Both the position numbers and the translations under genes were made by a program. Positions 7,661 through 15,562 of a stretch of 64,000 nt of DNA are shown here, in pieces. The notes under the pieces were generated by a model, which searched no databases, was not told the origin of the DNA, and was given only the letters and a program-made list of their open reading frames with translations. Each line of letters opens with the position of its first letter. The stretch's first letter is position 1. This DNA is from Caproicibacter fermentans (GTDB lineage: Bacteria > Bacillota > Clostridia > Oscillospirales > Acutalibacteraceae): assembly GCF_009746625.1 (NCBI RefSeq), contig NZ_VWXL01000095.1, positions 1-64,000 on the forward strand, read 5' to 3'.

Positions 7661-7814
7661 CTATGTTCGTAGTCTTTTATTAAACTGTCAATAAGGCTTT
7701 TGTTCTGTCTCTGGTGAGAGAGGTATCCTTATGACATCGTTTATCTGTATCCTCCTCAAGAGGTCCCATTAACACAACGTCCACCGCATTTCCACATCCT
7801 TAAAAAATCAATGG

Positions 7815-7859
7815 AAAAAGACCGCATTTTGCTTTCATAGGCAAAGTGCGGTCTTTTTT
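7815..7859 (+). terminator. Strong bidirectional terminator
   Basis: The arms AAAAAGACCGCA (7815-7826) and TGCGGTCTTTTTT (7847-7859), with extra TTTTGC/GCAAAG pairing inside, form a textbook intrinsic terminator between the recombinase region and the sigma-like gene. The stretch 7663-7814 holds no gene that I can see. Confidence 0.8.
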
Positions 7860-7879
7860 CGTTTTATATTTCATGCGAG

Positions 7880-7914
7880 AATACAGCCTGCTTTTTGCGG
7901 GCTGTATTTTTTAT
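7880..7914 (+). terminator. Second terminator or attenuator before the sigma-like gene
   Basis: AATACAGCC (7880-7888) pairs with GGCTGTATT (7900-7908), followed by a T run. It lies about 95 bp upstream of the next start codon, so it could attenuate that gene rather than insulate it. Confidence 0.6.
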
Positions 7915-8007
7915 TATCGCATAAAATCGGGACGAGTTCCCCTCACTGCCGCTCCCCGCCTTTTCAATCTGTTTTTGACTTTTCAAAACAGATTGGAGGA
8001 AATGACT

Positions 8008-8487
8008 TTGAAAAATTATCAGGGCAGCGACTATGCTCTCAACAAATTCAGCGATGGAATTGTTTACCGCTTTGCGGATCGGACCGTGAAAATTTCTTTG
8101 GAAGATTATCTCGCGGAGAACCCCGAAAAAACAGAACAAAATTTTGGGGAGTTGAAAGCCCTGTCGGACTCCATCTATCGGGAACAAGACCGTTTGGAGA
8201 ACGCTCAGACCAATAAAAACATATCGATTCACGGTCTGGAAGAAACGGACAAGCTCTCAACCGCTTCTCTTGAAGACGAATACACCAGACAGCATGAAGA
8301 AGAAATCATGGAATACATCATTGAAAAATATCTTACGGAAAAGCAAGCACGCCGTATCCGGTTATGCATTTATCATGGACTGAGCAGCCGCAAAATTGCA
8401 AAACTGGAAGGACTTCATTACCGGACAATTCAGGACAGTCTGGTGCTGGCAAAAAAGAAAATCGAGAAATATTTGAAAAACTTTTGA
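8008..8487 (+). CDS. Sigma-70 region 4-like regulator of the mobile element
   Basis: This 159-aa protein has an acidic and helical N-terminal part and a C-terminal helix-turn-helix (about 115-150: LSSRKIAKLEGLHYRTIQDSL) like sigma region 4. There is no region 2, so it cannot be a full sigma factor; it probably modulates transcription of element genes. TTG at 8008 is chosen because GGAGGA ends seven bases before it; ATG at 8002 would sit on top of the site. Such proteins recur in integrative elements of Clostridia. Confidence 0.65.
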   Translation: MKNYQGSDYALNKFSDGIVYRFADRTVKISLEDYLAENPEKTEQNFGELKALSDSIYREQDRLENAQTNKNISIHGLEETDKLSTASLEDEYTRQHEEEIMEYIIEKYLTEKQARRIRLCIYHGLSSRKIAKLEGLHYRTIQDSLVLAKKKIEKYLKNF

Positions 8488-8509
8488 ATTTATACCGTGC
8501 AGAACCCCC

Positions 8510-9000
8510 TCAAAAAAGACGTTAGGTGAAAGGACTTTTTATAAATCCCTTCACCGGGACCTTGAAAAGTGAATACGCATTCATCAAACACGTTGCCTTT
8601 GCCGTCCGTGAGGAACGGACAAGCCACATCAGCGGCTGCGCCATGATCCGCAAAACAGCTTCTATCCGTTTTGCGGGGAGCGGCAACTCCCGGCTGTAAC
8701 TATCGGGCGGCTCCCGATAAGGCCAAGACCGGCAAAGGTGATTATGATACTCCTGTCCAGCCACAGACATCGCAATGGGGGCAGCTCGGAGAGAATCTCG
8801 GAGGGGTATAGAGCCCGTGTGCCGGTAAGCCACCGGCAGTTTGATGATTTCCCGCATCGGGGGTGCCGGGGACAAATACGATGCAGAAAACAGATTGTAA
8901 AGTGAGCGCTGGGAGGACAGCAGGACATGCTTCCGAAAGCAGCGATGCTTTTCCTTGATACGGAATCGGCCTGCCGCCTTTCCCCAGCGCCTTACATACC
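8510..9000 (+). ncRNA. Candidate large structured non-coding RNA (no gene in this stretch)
   Basis: About 550 bp between two genes have no credible coding frame but hold a dense series of helices: GGTGAA/TTCACC (8525-8555), GTCCGT/ACGGAC (8604-8620), CCGCAAAAC/GTTTTGCGG (8648-8676), GGGAG/CTCCC (8676-8691), TATCGGG/CCCGATA (8701-8719), TGCCGGT/ACCGGCA (8820-8838), and a long-range closing stem GCGCTGGG/CCCAGCGC (8906-8913, 8983-8990). The strand is inferred from the neighbours. It could also be an oriT or replication region. It matches no RNA family I can name. Confidence 0.35.
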
Positions 9001-9045
9001 CGTTTTGAAAGAATGGGAAATCTTTATTCGACAGGAGATGTGAGT

Positions 9046-9720
9046 ATGGCAGCAAACATTTATATTTTATCAGCCTGCGATGCGTGGGCAGAACATAGCA
9101 GTATGCGTATTTTAGGTGTCACAACCGATGAAAACATGCTTTACGCTATGCTTGCCGCGAAGATCAAAGCCGGAGATATGGAGTACGACGGCAGCGGTGA
9201 GAATGCATGGAGTAAATTCCAAAACGATTTCAAAAATGGGGATATCAATTTCAACAAGCTCAAATACGGTTTTGTGCAGACTTATGAGGATATGCAAATC
9301 ACCGAGCCGATTTCTCTTGCCCAGTTTCCCGAAGCCGGTGAAGTCTACGAGGAAATCACGGGAGCCAAGGTCAGGGCTGACATGGAGAGGCTGGGCCTTG
9401 ATCACCGCAGCTTAGTCTATTCCGTTGTGGAAGTTCATACCGACTCCGGCGATACTTCTTTTTATATGCCGGGAATCTGTGACCGCGACAGTCTGGAAGA
9501 AAACGATGACTATCTTGATCTTATGGATGGCGCCGACGATACCGAAGTCGATGTCAGCGTATCTTCCTATTCTCTTGGAACCGGTGAAAGCGAGTATCCC
9601 GATGAGGAAGAAATTGCAATCATCGAACAGTATACCGACGAACTGGACGAAGAGTATGGCATTGACCCGATTCAGAGCGATTCTTTCAGCTTTGAATATG
9701 AGGCGGAACAGGAGTGTTGA
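9046..9720 (+). CDS. Hypothetical acidic protein of the integrative element
   Basis: I do not recognise this 224-aa soluble protein. The N-terminal 120 residues look globular (YILSACDAWAEHSSMRI...). The C-terminal 70 are strongly acidic, with runs of D and E, and could mimic DNA as some anti-restriction proteins do, though no family motif supports that. ATG 9046 is chosen because AGGAG lies eight bases upstream. It overlaps nothing and is followed 3 bp later by the next gene, so the two are co-translated. Confidence 0.6.
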   Translation: MAANIYILSACDAWAEHSSMRILGVTTDENMLYAMLAAKIKAGDMEYDGSGENAWSKFQNDFKNGDINFNKLKYGFVQTYEDMQITEPISLAQFPEAGEVYEEITGAKVRADMERLGLDHRSLVYSVVEVHTDSGDTSFYMPGICDRDSLEENDDYLDLMDGADDTEVDVSVSSYSLGTGESEYPDEEEIAIIEQYTDELDEEYGIDPIQSDSFSFEYEAEQEC

Positions 9721-9723
9721 CCA

Positions 9724-10218
9724 ATGACACAGGCAGACAGATACGCCAAGCTGGCCGCACTGACAGGAAGAGCAGATAACCTTGACTCTTCCTATCACGC
9801 GGCCTTTTATCTGCTCTCCTATGACCAGGATGTATATGAGACTGCCAGCCGATATGTCACGCATGACGGCATCAGTTTTACCGGTCTGAAACGAGCGTCC
9901 CGCAGCTTTGACGAGCGTACCCGTGAGGTAATTGACATTGCCCACAACCTGTTTTCATGGGACAGCAAATGCAGTGTGACTCCATTTGATATTTCCCGGC
10001 TGGGCTATCCTTATCTGGAACTGGCCTGCAACGCTATTTCTATTGCCGCCGATGAGGTGCAGCCCGTCATGCAGCGGGAACCTTCCGGTCAAATGAAAAT
10101 TGTGCTGGACGATACCCATTATCAGCAGACACAACGTACTTACAGGGAGCTTGAGCAGTTCCAAGATACTCTTGTGAAGGAGATGGAGCAGGATGAAGCC
10201 GATGAATTTGAACGGTAG
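9724..10218 (+). CDS. DUF6075-like hypothetical protein
   Basis: This 164-aa, helical, soluble protein contains AFYLLSYDQDVYETASRYV and GISFTGLKRASRSFDERTREVIDIAHNLF-type segments that I associate with DUF6075, a family of unknown function in mobile elements. It starts 3 bp after the previous stop, and its last 26 bp overlap the MazF start. The family name is from memory and is the weakest part of this call. Confidence 0.6.
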   Translation: MTQADRYAKLAALTGRADNLDSSYHAAFYLLSYDQDVYETASRYVTHDGISFTGLKRASRSFDERTREVIDIAHNLFSWDSKCSVTPFDISRLGYPYLELACNAISIAADEVQPVMQREPSGQMKIVLDDTHYQQTQRTYRELEQFQDTLVKEMEQDEADEFER

Positions 10219-10579
10219 GAATCTAGAAATTACGGAACGGAGCATTGTGCGTGGAGACCTCTATTACGCGGATTTAAGTCCGGTTGTTGGCTCAGAGCAG
10301 GGTGGTATTCGCCCCGTCCTTATCGTTCAGAACAATACCGGCAACAAATTCAGCCCTACGCTGATTGTTGCTGCCATTACGAGCAAAGCGGACAGCAAGG
10401 CCAATTTGCCGACCCATATTCTCCTTCACGCGGTACACGGTCTGGAACGGGATTCCCTTGTCCTTTTGGAGCAGGTCAGAACGATTGACCGAAGGCGGAT
10501 TCGGGAATACATCGGTACTATGGATGAAGAAAACATGGAAAGAATCAATCAGGCCCTGACAATCAGTTTCGGTCTGTGA
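10193..10579 (+). CDS. mazF: MazF/PemK-family endoribonuclease toxin
   Basis: The 128-aa protein has the MazF fold: RGDLYYADLSPVVGSEQGGIRPVLIVQN near residue 20 (the catalytic Arg in GGIRPVL), ITSK near 62, and LVLLEQVRTIDRRRI near 86-100. MazF enzymes cut mRNA at short sequences and normally pair with MazE. No MazE-like gene is next to it; the gene before is DUF6075-like and the one after is excisionase-like. The start overlaps the previous gene by 26 bp, and AAGGAG lies ten bases before ATG 10193. It may stabilise the element. Confidence 0.85.
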   Translation: MKPMNLNGRNLEITERSIVRGDLYYADLSPVVGSEQGGIRPVLIVQNNTGNKFSPTLIVAAITSKADSKANLPTHILLHAVHGLERDSLVLLEQVRTIDRRRIREYIGTMDEENMERINQALTISFGL

Positions 10580-10590
10580 AGGAGTACATC

Positions 10591-10848
10591 ATGGATGAAA
10601 AGCTATCAAGAAATGGTACTTATTCTTTGATGTTCCGCGGGTATCCCGATGTGGTCAACGTGAAGCAGCTCTGTGAAATGCTCGGAGGGATCAGCACCAA
10701 AACCGCCTGCCGTCTTTTGCAGGAAAATAAAATTGAACATTTCAAAATCGGGCGAATCTATAAAATTCCAAAAATCCATGTGCTGAAGTACTTGAAGGTC
10801 GAGGGATATTTTACGGAAAAAGATGATTTTAGCGTGGTAAAGCGTTGA
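10591..10848 (+). CDS. Excisionase-like helix-turn-helix protein
   Basis: This 85-aa protein has the winged helix-turn-helix of the excisionase (MerR-like) family: VNVKQLCEMLGG followed by KTACRLLQENKIEHFKIGRIYKIPK. It likely bends the attachment sites and steers the integrase toward excision. ATG 10591 has AAGGAG six bases upstream; an earlier GTG at 10576 overlaps the mazF stop and is less likely. It lies directly before the integrase gene, as excisionases commonly do. Confidence 0.8.
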   Translation: MDEKLSRNGTYSLMFRGYPDVVNVKQLCEMLGGISTKTACRLLQENKIEHFKIGRIYKIPKIHVLKYLKVEGYFTEKDDFSVVKR

Positions 10849-10873
10849 ATTATAATTGGGTATCTGCTATAAT
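10845..10873 (+). promoter_or_regulatory. Promoter of the integrase gene
   Basis: TTGAAT (10845-10850) and TATAAT (10868-10873) are 17 bp apart. The -35 overlaps the stop codon of the excisionase gene, so integrase has its own promoter 54 bp before its start. Confidence 0.65.
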
Positions 10874-10926
10874 GAAGCTGTCAATGGCAGGTGCTTCTGG
10901 TTGCGAAAAAGGAGGTATTCAGTTTA

Positions 10927-12180
10927 ATGGTTACAGGGCATCTGCGCGATAAGAACGGCATCTATCAGATCATTTTGAATTACAAGGACGCCAAGGGAAA
11001 ATACCGGACAAAATCCGTCAGTACGGGACTTCCGGTCAGAGGTAACAAAAAACGGGCGGAAGATATGCTGCAGGCGGAGCGCAAAAAATTCGAACAAGAG
11101 CCCGCAAACGATAACAAAAACGTGCTGTTTTCAGACTATTTGTTGAGTTGGCTTGACATGATGAAGAACAGCATCGAAATTACAACTTATGGTTCGTATT
11201 TCTACATCGTTAAAAACCACATTGTTCCGTATTTCAAGGAGAAAAAACTTCTGCTCCGGGACATAAAGCCGAAACATATTCAGGATTTCTATCAGTACGA
11301 ACTGAACGACAAAGGAGTTTCCGCGAATACGGTTATCCACTATCATGCCAACATTCGAAAAGCTTTGCAGTATGCGTTTGTGACGGGGATGATTCCATCC
11401 AATCCGGCTGATCGCGTGCAGCGCCCTAAGAAACAGCCATTCGAAGGAAGCATCTACAACGAAGAAGAGTTGGAAAAGCTGTTTCAGGTTGTAAAAGGGA
11501 CACCGATTGAACTGGCGGTTCTTCTGGGTGCGTTCTACGGACTGCGAAGAAGCGAGATTGTTGGGCTGAAATGGGATTCCGTTGATTTTATCCAGAAAAC
11601 CTTTTCAATTCGGCATACCGTTACAGAAGTCAGCATCGACGGTAAATTTCTGACAGTTGCACGCGACCGTACCAAAACAAAATCCAGTTGCAGGACATTG
11701 CCGCTTGTGGCTCCTTTTGAAAAGGTACTGAAAGAACTAAAGCAGAAACAGGAAACGAACCGGGAATTATGCGGCAGCTCCTACTGTAAAAAATATCTTG
11801 AGTACATTTATGTAAACGAAATTGGCGAACGGATTAAACCGGCATATCTTACCGATCATTTTCCCCGAGTTTTGGAGAAAAACCATATGCGCAGGATTCG
11901 TTTTCATGATCTTCGCCACAGCTGTGCGAGTCTTCTTTATGCTCATGGGGTAAGCCTCAAGGAAATTCAAGAGTGGTTGGGACACAGCAACATCAGCACA
12001 ACCGCCAATATCTACACGCACCTGAGTTTCGATTCAAAGGTTTCCTCCGCCAACGCAATCCTGAATGTTTTTCCAGGTGGATCCCTTACACATCCCTTAC
12101 AGAAAAAGGCGGTAAATTCCACAAATTGCGTAAATTCAGCGAAACGCAAAAAAACAAAAAAAGTCTCCAAACCCGCATGA
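10927..12180 (+). CDS. int: Tyrosine site-specific integrase
   Basis: This 417-aa integrase inserts the element at tRNA-Leu. An N-terminal arm-binding domain (1-60) precedes a SAM-like core-binding domain (66-150, LFSDYLLSWLDMM) and the catalytic domain. Catalytic residues are Arg207 (GLRRSE), His327/Arg330 (HDLRHS), His353 (LGHS) and nucleophile Tyr363 (NIYTH). ATG 10927 is preceded by AAAGGAGG; an in-frame start at 10891 would place that site inside the gene. The stop is 30 bp from the 3' end of tRNA-Leu, the typical geometry of a tRNA-targeting element. The last codons include paired CCCTTAC motifs that may be arm sites. Confidence 0.93.
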   Translation: MVTGHLRDKNGIYQIILNYKDAKGKYRTKSVSTGLPVRGNKKRAEDMLQAERKKFEQEPANDNKNVLFSDYLLSWLDMMKNSIEITTYGSYFYIVKNHIVPYFKEKKLLLRDIKPKHIQDFYQYELNDKGVSANTVIHYHANIRKALQYAFVTGMIPSNPADRVQRPKKQPFEGSIYNEEELEKLFQVVKGTPIELAVLLGAFYGLRRSEIVGLKWDSVDFIQKTFSIRHTVTEVSIDGKFLTVARDRTKTKSSCRTLPLVAPFEKVLKELKQKQETNRELCGSSYCKKYLEYIYVNEIGERIKPAYLTDHFPRVLEKNHMRRIRFHDLRHSCASLLYAHGVSLKEIQEWLGHSNISTTANIYTHLSFDSKVSSANAILNVFPGGSLTHPLQKKAVNSTNCVNSAKRKKTKKVSKPA

Positions 12181-12195
12181 ATACTGGGTTTGGAG
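12165..12195 (+). terminator. Hairpin at the end of the integrase gene
   Basis: CTCCAAACCC (12165-12174) pairs perfectly with GGGTTTGGAG (12186-12195) around the stop codon. There is no T run, so it may be an RNA-stabilising structure, or a shield between int and the oncoming tRNA transcript. Confidence 0.45.
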
Positions 12196-12206
12196 AGATT
12201 CTACAC

Positions 12207-12293
12207 TGGTGCCGCTGACCAGACTTGAACTGGTACGGTATTGCTACCGAGGGATTTTAAGTCCCTTGTGTCTGCCAATTTCACCACAGCGGC
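12207..12293 (-). tRNA. tRNA-Leu (anticodon UAA)
   Basis: Read on the minus strand this is an intact leucine tRNA: acceptor stem GCCGCTG/CAGCGGC, anticodon loop CUUAAAA with UAA, a long variable arm, TTCAAGT T-loop and an encoded CCA (12207-12209). It is the integration target of the adjacent integrase. Its 5' half is repeated in decayed form twice upstream (12442-12483, 12630-12670). Confidence 0.95.
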
Positions 12294-12670
12294 AAATCTT
12301 TAATTTTAAAATTCCTGAATTTCGCGACTTCGGAAAATTAAGGGATACAAGTAAGGGATGCAAAAGAAACAACGGATTTAGTTCTTAAAAAAATTTAATA
12401 GCCACGCGGGTTTGCAGGTTTCAAGCGACAATGGGCTGAACGGATTTTAAGTCCTTTGTGTTTGCCAATTTCACCATGGCGGCAAATTTAATTTTAACTT
12501 CCCTGAATTTCATCACTTCGGAAAATTAAGGGATGCAAGTAGGGGATGCGAAGCGAAAAGCTGTTTTGAACCTTAAAAAACTAAATAGCCATGCGGGTTT
12601 GCAGATTTCAAGCGACAATGGACTGAACAAATTTTAAGTCCTCTGTGTCCGTCGTTTCCACCACAGCGGC
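12294..12670. repeat. Two tandem ~190-bp units carrying decayed tRNA-Leu 5' halves
   Basis: After the intact tRNA come two similar units, 12294-12483 and 12484-12670. Each has about 145 bp of related spacer (shared GAATTTC, ACTTCGGAAAATTAAGGGAT, GCGGGTTTGCAG, TTCAAGCGACAATGG) followed by a degraded copy of the tRNA from anticodon to 5' end. Each spacer holds a pair of AAGGGAT/GGGATGC motifs, the reverse complement of the ATCCCTTAC pairs at the end of int. They look like attachment-site scars of earlier integrations. No other gene lies here. Confidence 0.8.
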
Positions 12671-12689
12671 TCAGTTTTTAGCAGGAGTT

Positions 12690-12718
12690 ATTATACCATA
12701 GCTCGGCGGCAAAAGCAA
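12690..12718 (-). promoter_or_regulatory. Original tRNA-Leu promoter
   Basis: On the minus strand TTGCTT (12718-12713) and TATAAT (12695-12690) are 17 bp apart. The promoter sits 20 bp before the outermost decayed tRNA copy but about 400 bp before the intact tRNA, so transcription must cross both decayed copies unless the spacers supply a new promoter. Confidence 0.7.
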
Positions 12719-12732
12719 ATCAAATCTTATAT

Positions 12733-13728
12733 TTATGATTCGATTTCAATATCTTTGACACGGAAGTATTCTTTTGTCTCCGCGACACGGTAAACCTCCG
12801 ACTGATGCTGCCGGAGCAGTTTTGTCAAGGCGTAAACGTCCACCCAGATCTCATTGTTGCATTCCTTCTGACTTTCGTCGAAAACCAGCTGAAGCCCGAA
12901 ATGCAGATGGCTGACTTTGATATTATTCACATTTTCCTTGGAACTATATCCCGTACGGCCGACATACCCGATCACATCGCCCGCCTTGACGGTCTGGCCG
13001 ACGCCAAGACCGGCAGCATACGGGCGGTTTTGTCGAAGATGCGCATAGTAATAGTACCGTTTGGTGTCAAAGGAGCGAATCCCGATTCTCCAGCCGCCGT
13101 ACTGATTCCATCCAAGCGCTTCCACGATCCCGGATTCTACCGCGATGACCGGTGTTCCGGTCGCCGCCATCATATCGTGACCCAGGTGGGGCCGTGAGTA
13201 TCCATAGGTGCGCCGCACCCCGAAATCATCACATTCCGAGTAAGGAAATGTCTTCGCAATCGGCGAATAACCGATCAGACCGTATTTTTCCTCACCGTTT
13301 TCCCGGTATTTTCCGAGAAGTCCGCCCAGCACCGCCGTATAGGCTTCCAAATAGTAATGATAGTATTTCATATCCTTGGTGATTTCATCAATGCCGGCAG
13401 TCTGCAGCTTTTCAACGAAAGCATCCATGTCGGAGCTTTTATAGCGGGTGAAATTCCCGCCGTATTTTGCCCCCAGATAGGCTAGAATCTGAATCCAGCT
13501 GAGGCTCCCGCCTTGTTCATGGGATTTAATATCCAGATTCATCGCCTTTTTCAAGGCAAGATACGAAACGTTGAATTCGACATATTTAATGTAATCCGCT
13601 TCTTTTTTTTCTTGAATCTGTGTAGGAACCGACTGATGGACATAGCCGGCGGAAGCGGTCAGAAGGACAACCGCCAGAAAAAGGAGTAAAACTGTTTTCA
13701 GGGCCTTTCCCGTATGGTAAAACAACAT
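12733..13728 (-). CDS. M23 (LytM-type) peptidase, membrane-anchored
   Basis: This 331-aa protein has one N-terminal membrane segment (about 11-28) and a helical linker, then a lysostaphin-type zinc endopeptidase domain (about 160-300). Metal and catalytic residues are His181 and Asp185 (HLGHD), His230 (YAHL), and His274/His276 (HLHFG). Such enzymes cut peptidoglycan cross-links outside the membrane, in growth or sporulation. The ATG at 13728 follows GGGGGATGA; an upstream TTG at 13752 is less likely. It lies 53 bp downstream of the sugar transferase and may share its transcript. Confidence 0.85.
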   Translation of the reverse strand: MLFYHTGKALKTVLLLFLAVVLLTASAGYVHQSVPTQIQEKKEADYIKYVEFNVSYLALKKAMNLDIKSHEQGGSLSWIQILAYLGAKYGGNFTRYKSSDMDAFVEKLQTAGIDEITKDMKYYHYYLEAYTAVLGGLLGKYRENGEEKYGLIGYSPIAKTFPYSECDDFGVRRTYGYSRPHLGHDMMAATGTPVIAVESGIVEALGWNQYGGWRIGIRSFDTKRYYYYAHLRQNRPYAAGLGVGQTVKAGDVIGYVGRTGYSSKENVNNIKVSHLHFGLQLVFDESQKECNNEIWVDVYALTKLLRQHQSEVYRVAETKEYFRVKDIEIES

Positions 13729-13781
13729 TTCATCCCCCGCTGTTCTACCCAATCATATGTGAATCGCCCTGAAAATATGGC

Positions 13782-14456
13782 TCAAATTACCGCTGCAACG
13801 GTTTGAACCATAATCTTTATGTCACCCCAAACGCTGACTTTGCGAATATATTCCAAATTCAGTTCAGTTTTCGGCGGCAGGATTTGTTCAATATAGATCC
13901 GGTCCGGATCGCCGGAAGCAACCAGAAGCCTGTCTTCGTCCTTAAAGGCAATGCTGGAAGGAGCCGTAATCCCGGGACGAACCAGAAGCGTCGCCATCCC
14001 TTCGGGGCTGTAGGCGTCCACATAACGCCGGACTTCCGGCCTGGGGCCGACCAGGCTCATGGTTCCGTTTAGAACATTGATCAGTTGCGAAAATTCATCC
14101 AGCCTGCATTTGCGGATCAGCTTGCCGATTCGTGTAATGCGCGCGTCTTCACCGGTGGTAACGGCGGGGCCGATTTTGTCCGCGTTTTGTACCATGGTGC
14201 GAAATTTATAAATTCTGAAGTCCCGATTGTAGCGGCCGACCCGGACTTGGCGGTAAAAAACAGGGCCGGGCGAGTCAAGCTTGACCGCGATTGCCAAAAG
14301 GAGCAAAACAGGCGAAAATATCAAAAGGATGAAAAGAGACGCCAGGATGTCTCCGGTGCGCTTTAAAAACAGCGTAAAGCGTTTCCTTTGCAGCTGATTC
14401 CAATATTCCTGGGTAAACTCATTTTTCATGTTTGGCGGAAGAGCTTTCAATGTCAT
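13782..14456 (-). CDS. Bacterial sugar transferase (undecaprenyl-phosphate sugar phosphotransferase)
   Basis: This 224-aa protein is a WcaJ/PglC-like initiating transferase, which moves a sugar-1-phosphate from a UDP-sugar to undecaprenyl phosphate. The features are a hydrophobic hairpin (about 32-58), the KFRTM motif (about 85), ADKIGPAVTTGEDARITRIGK, RKCRLDEFSQL with the catalytic Asp-Glu pair, and MSLVGPRPEV. It is the short form without the N-terminal CoA-binding-like domain. No glycosyltransferase cluster surrounds it, so the glycan it starts is unknown. Confidence 0.9.
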   Translation of the reverse strand: MTLKALPPNMKNEFTQEYWNQLQRKRFTLFLKRTGDILASLFILLIFSPVLLLLAIAVKLDSPGPVFYRQVRVGRYNRDFRIYKFRTMVQNADKIGPAVTTGEDARITRIGKLIRKCRLDEFSQLINVLNGTMSLVGPRPEVRRYVDAYSPEGMATLLVRPGITAPSSIAFKDEDRLLVASGDPDRIYIEQILPPKTELNLEYIRKVSVWGDIKIMVQTVAAVI

Positions 14457-14551
14457 GTCTTTTCACCATTTTCAATTTACTAAGTTTATTGTACCATTAT
14501 ATCACAGCTTTTACGCGAATGATTTTATTTTTTGAATTCGTATCAATCGTA

Positions 14552-14581
14552 TTTACATTGCTCTAAAAGAAATGCTATACT
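14552..14581 (+). promoter_or_regulatory. Promoter of the glucokinase/epimerase operon
   Basis: TTTACA (14552-14557) and TATACT (14576-14581) are separated by 18 bp, 37 bp ahead of the kinase start. The -35 is only a partial match. Confidence 0.5.
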
Positions 14582-14617
14582 GATAAATATCACGGGGAAA
14601 AAGGAAGGATATCTCTT

Positions 14618-15562
14618 ATGCATTATCTTGGGATTGACCTTGGGGGAACAAATATTGCAGCCGGTGTGGTTGATGAAGATTACCGGATTGCGGCAAGGGC
14701 AAAAAGAAAGACATCCGTACCCTGCACGCCGCAGGAAATCACCGAACAGCTTGCTTTAACCGCTTTGGAAGCGCTGAAAAACGCGCGGCTGACCTTAAAT
14801 GATATTCCTTATGTGGGAATCGGAACGCCGGGCACGGTCAATCGGGAAAGCGGAGTGGTTGAATACTCCAATAACCTTTTCTTTGAAAATCTTGAACTCA
14901 AAAAGCTTCTGTCCGAACGGCTGAATCGGGATGTGATTCTGGAAAACGACGCCAACGCGGCGGCGTTCGGCGAGTACAGGGCGGGCGCCCTGAAAGGGGC
15001 CAATAACGCGCTTGCAATCACGCTCGGCACCGGGGTCGGCAGCGGCATTATCATTGACGGAAAAATCTACGCGGGCAGCAATTTCGCGGGCGGCGAAATC
15101 GGACATACCGTGATCGTGGCGAACGGAAGGCCCTGCACCTGCGGACGCAAGGGCTGCTGGGAATCTTATGCTTCCGCCACCGGCCTGATCGCCATGACGA
15201 GGGAGGCCATGCGAAAGGATCGGGAATCCCTGCTGTGGAAGCTGGCCGGCACTTTGGAAAATGTGGACGGCAGGACCGCGTTCGAGGGCATGAGGGCCGG
15301 TGACCCGACCGGAAAAGAAGTTGTGGATGAATACATATTTTATCTTGCGTGCGGCCTTGCAAACTGCATTAATATCTTCCAGCCGGATATTCTTTGCATC
15401 GGCGGAGGAATCAGCAACGAAGGGGAGTCGCTGATGGTTCCCCTTCGCAAAGCGGTCGCCGACGAAAACTACGCGCGAAACGCTCAGCATCAAACCCTCA
15501 TCTGCCGGGCGCAGCTCGGCAACGACGCGGGAATTCTCGGCGCCGCTTTGCTGGGCGTATAA
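14618..15562 (+). CDS. glcK: ROK-family glucokinase
   Basis: This 314-aa cytoplasmic kinase phosphorylates glucose with ATP. The phosphate loop GIDLGGTNIAAGVV is at residues 5-18, the catalytic ENDANAAA at about 109-116, the ROK signature GTGVGSGIIIDGKIYAGSNFAGGEIGH at 133-159, and the zinc-binding CTCGRKGCWE just after. It is followed 35 bp later by aldose 1-epimerase, which supplies the right glucose anomer. Substrate choice among ROK kinases is hard to read from sequence; glucose is the likely one. Confidence 0.88.
   Translation: MHYLGIDLGGTNIAAGVVDEDYRIAARAKRKTSVPCTPQEITEQLALTALEALKNARLTLNDIPYVGIGTPGTVNRESGVVEYSNNLFFENLELKKLLSERLNRDVILENDANAAAFGEYRAGALKGANNALAITLGTGVGSGIIIDGKIYAGSNFAGGEIGHTVIVANGRPCTCGRKGCWESYASATGLIAMTREAMRKDRESLLWKLAGTLENVDGRTAFEGMRAGDPTGKEVVDEYIFYLACGLANCINIFQPDILCIGGGISNEGESLMVPLRKAVADENYARNAQHQTLICRAQLGNDAGILGAALLGV

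Noticed and set aside
8522-9055. Minus-strand open frame of 177 codons over the structured region
   Set aside because: The composition is arginine/serine/proline rich without family likeness, and the helices explain the conserved look better than coding.
12294-12670. Extra tRNA-Leu genes in the tandem units
   Set aside because: Each has only the 5' half, with changes that break the stems, and no T-arm or acceptor 3' strand; they cannot fold into tRNA.
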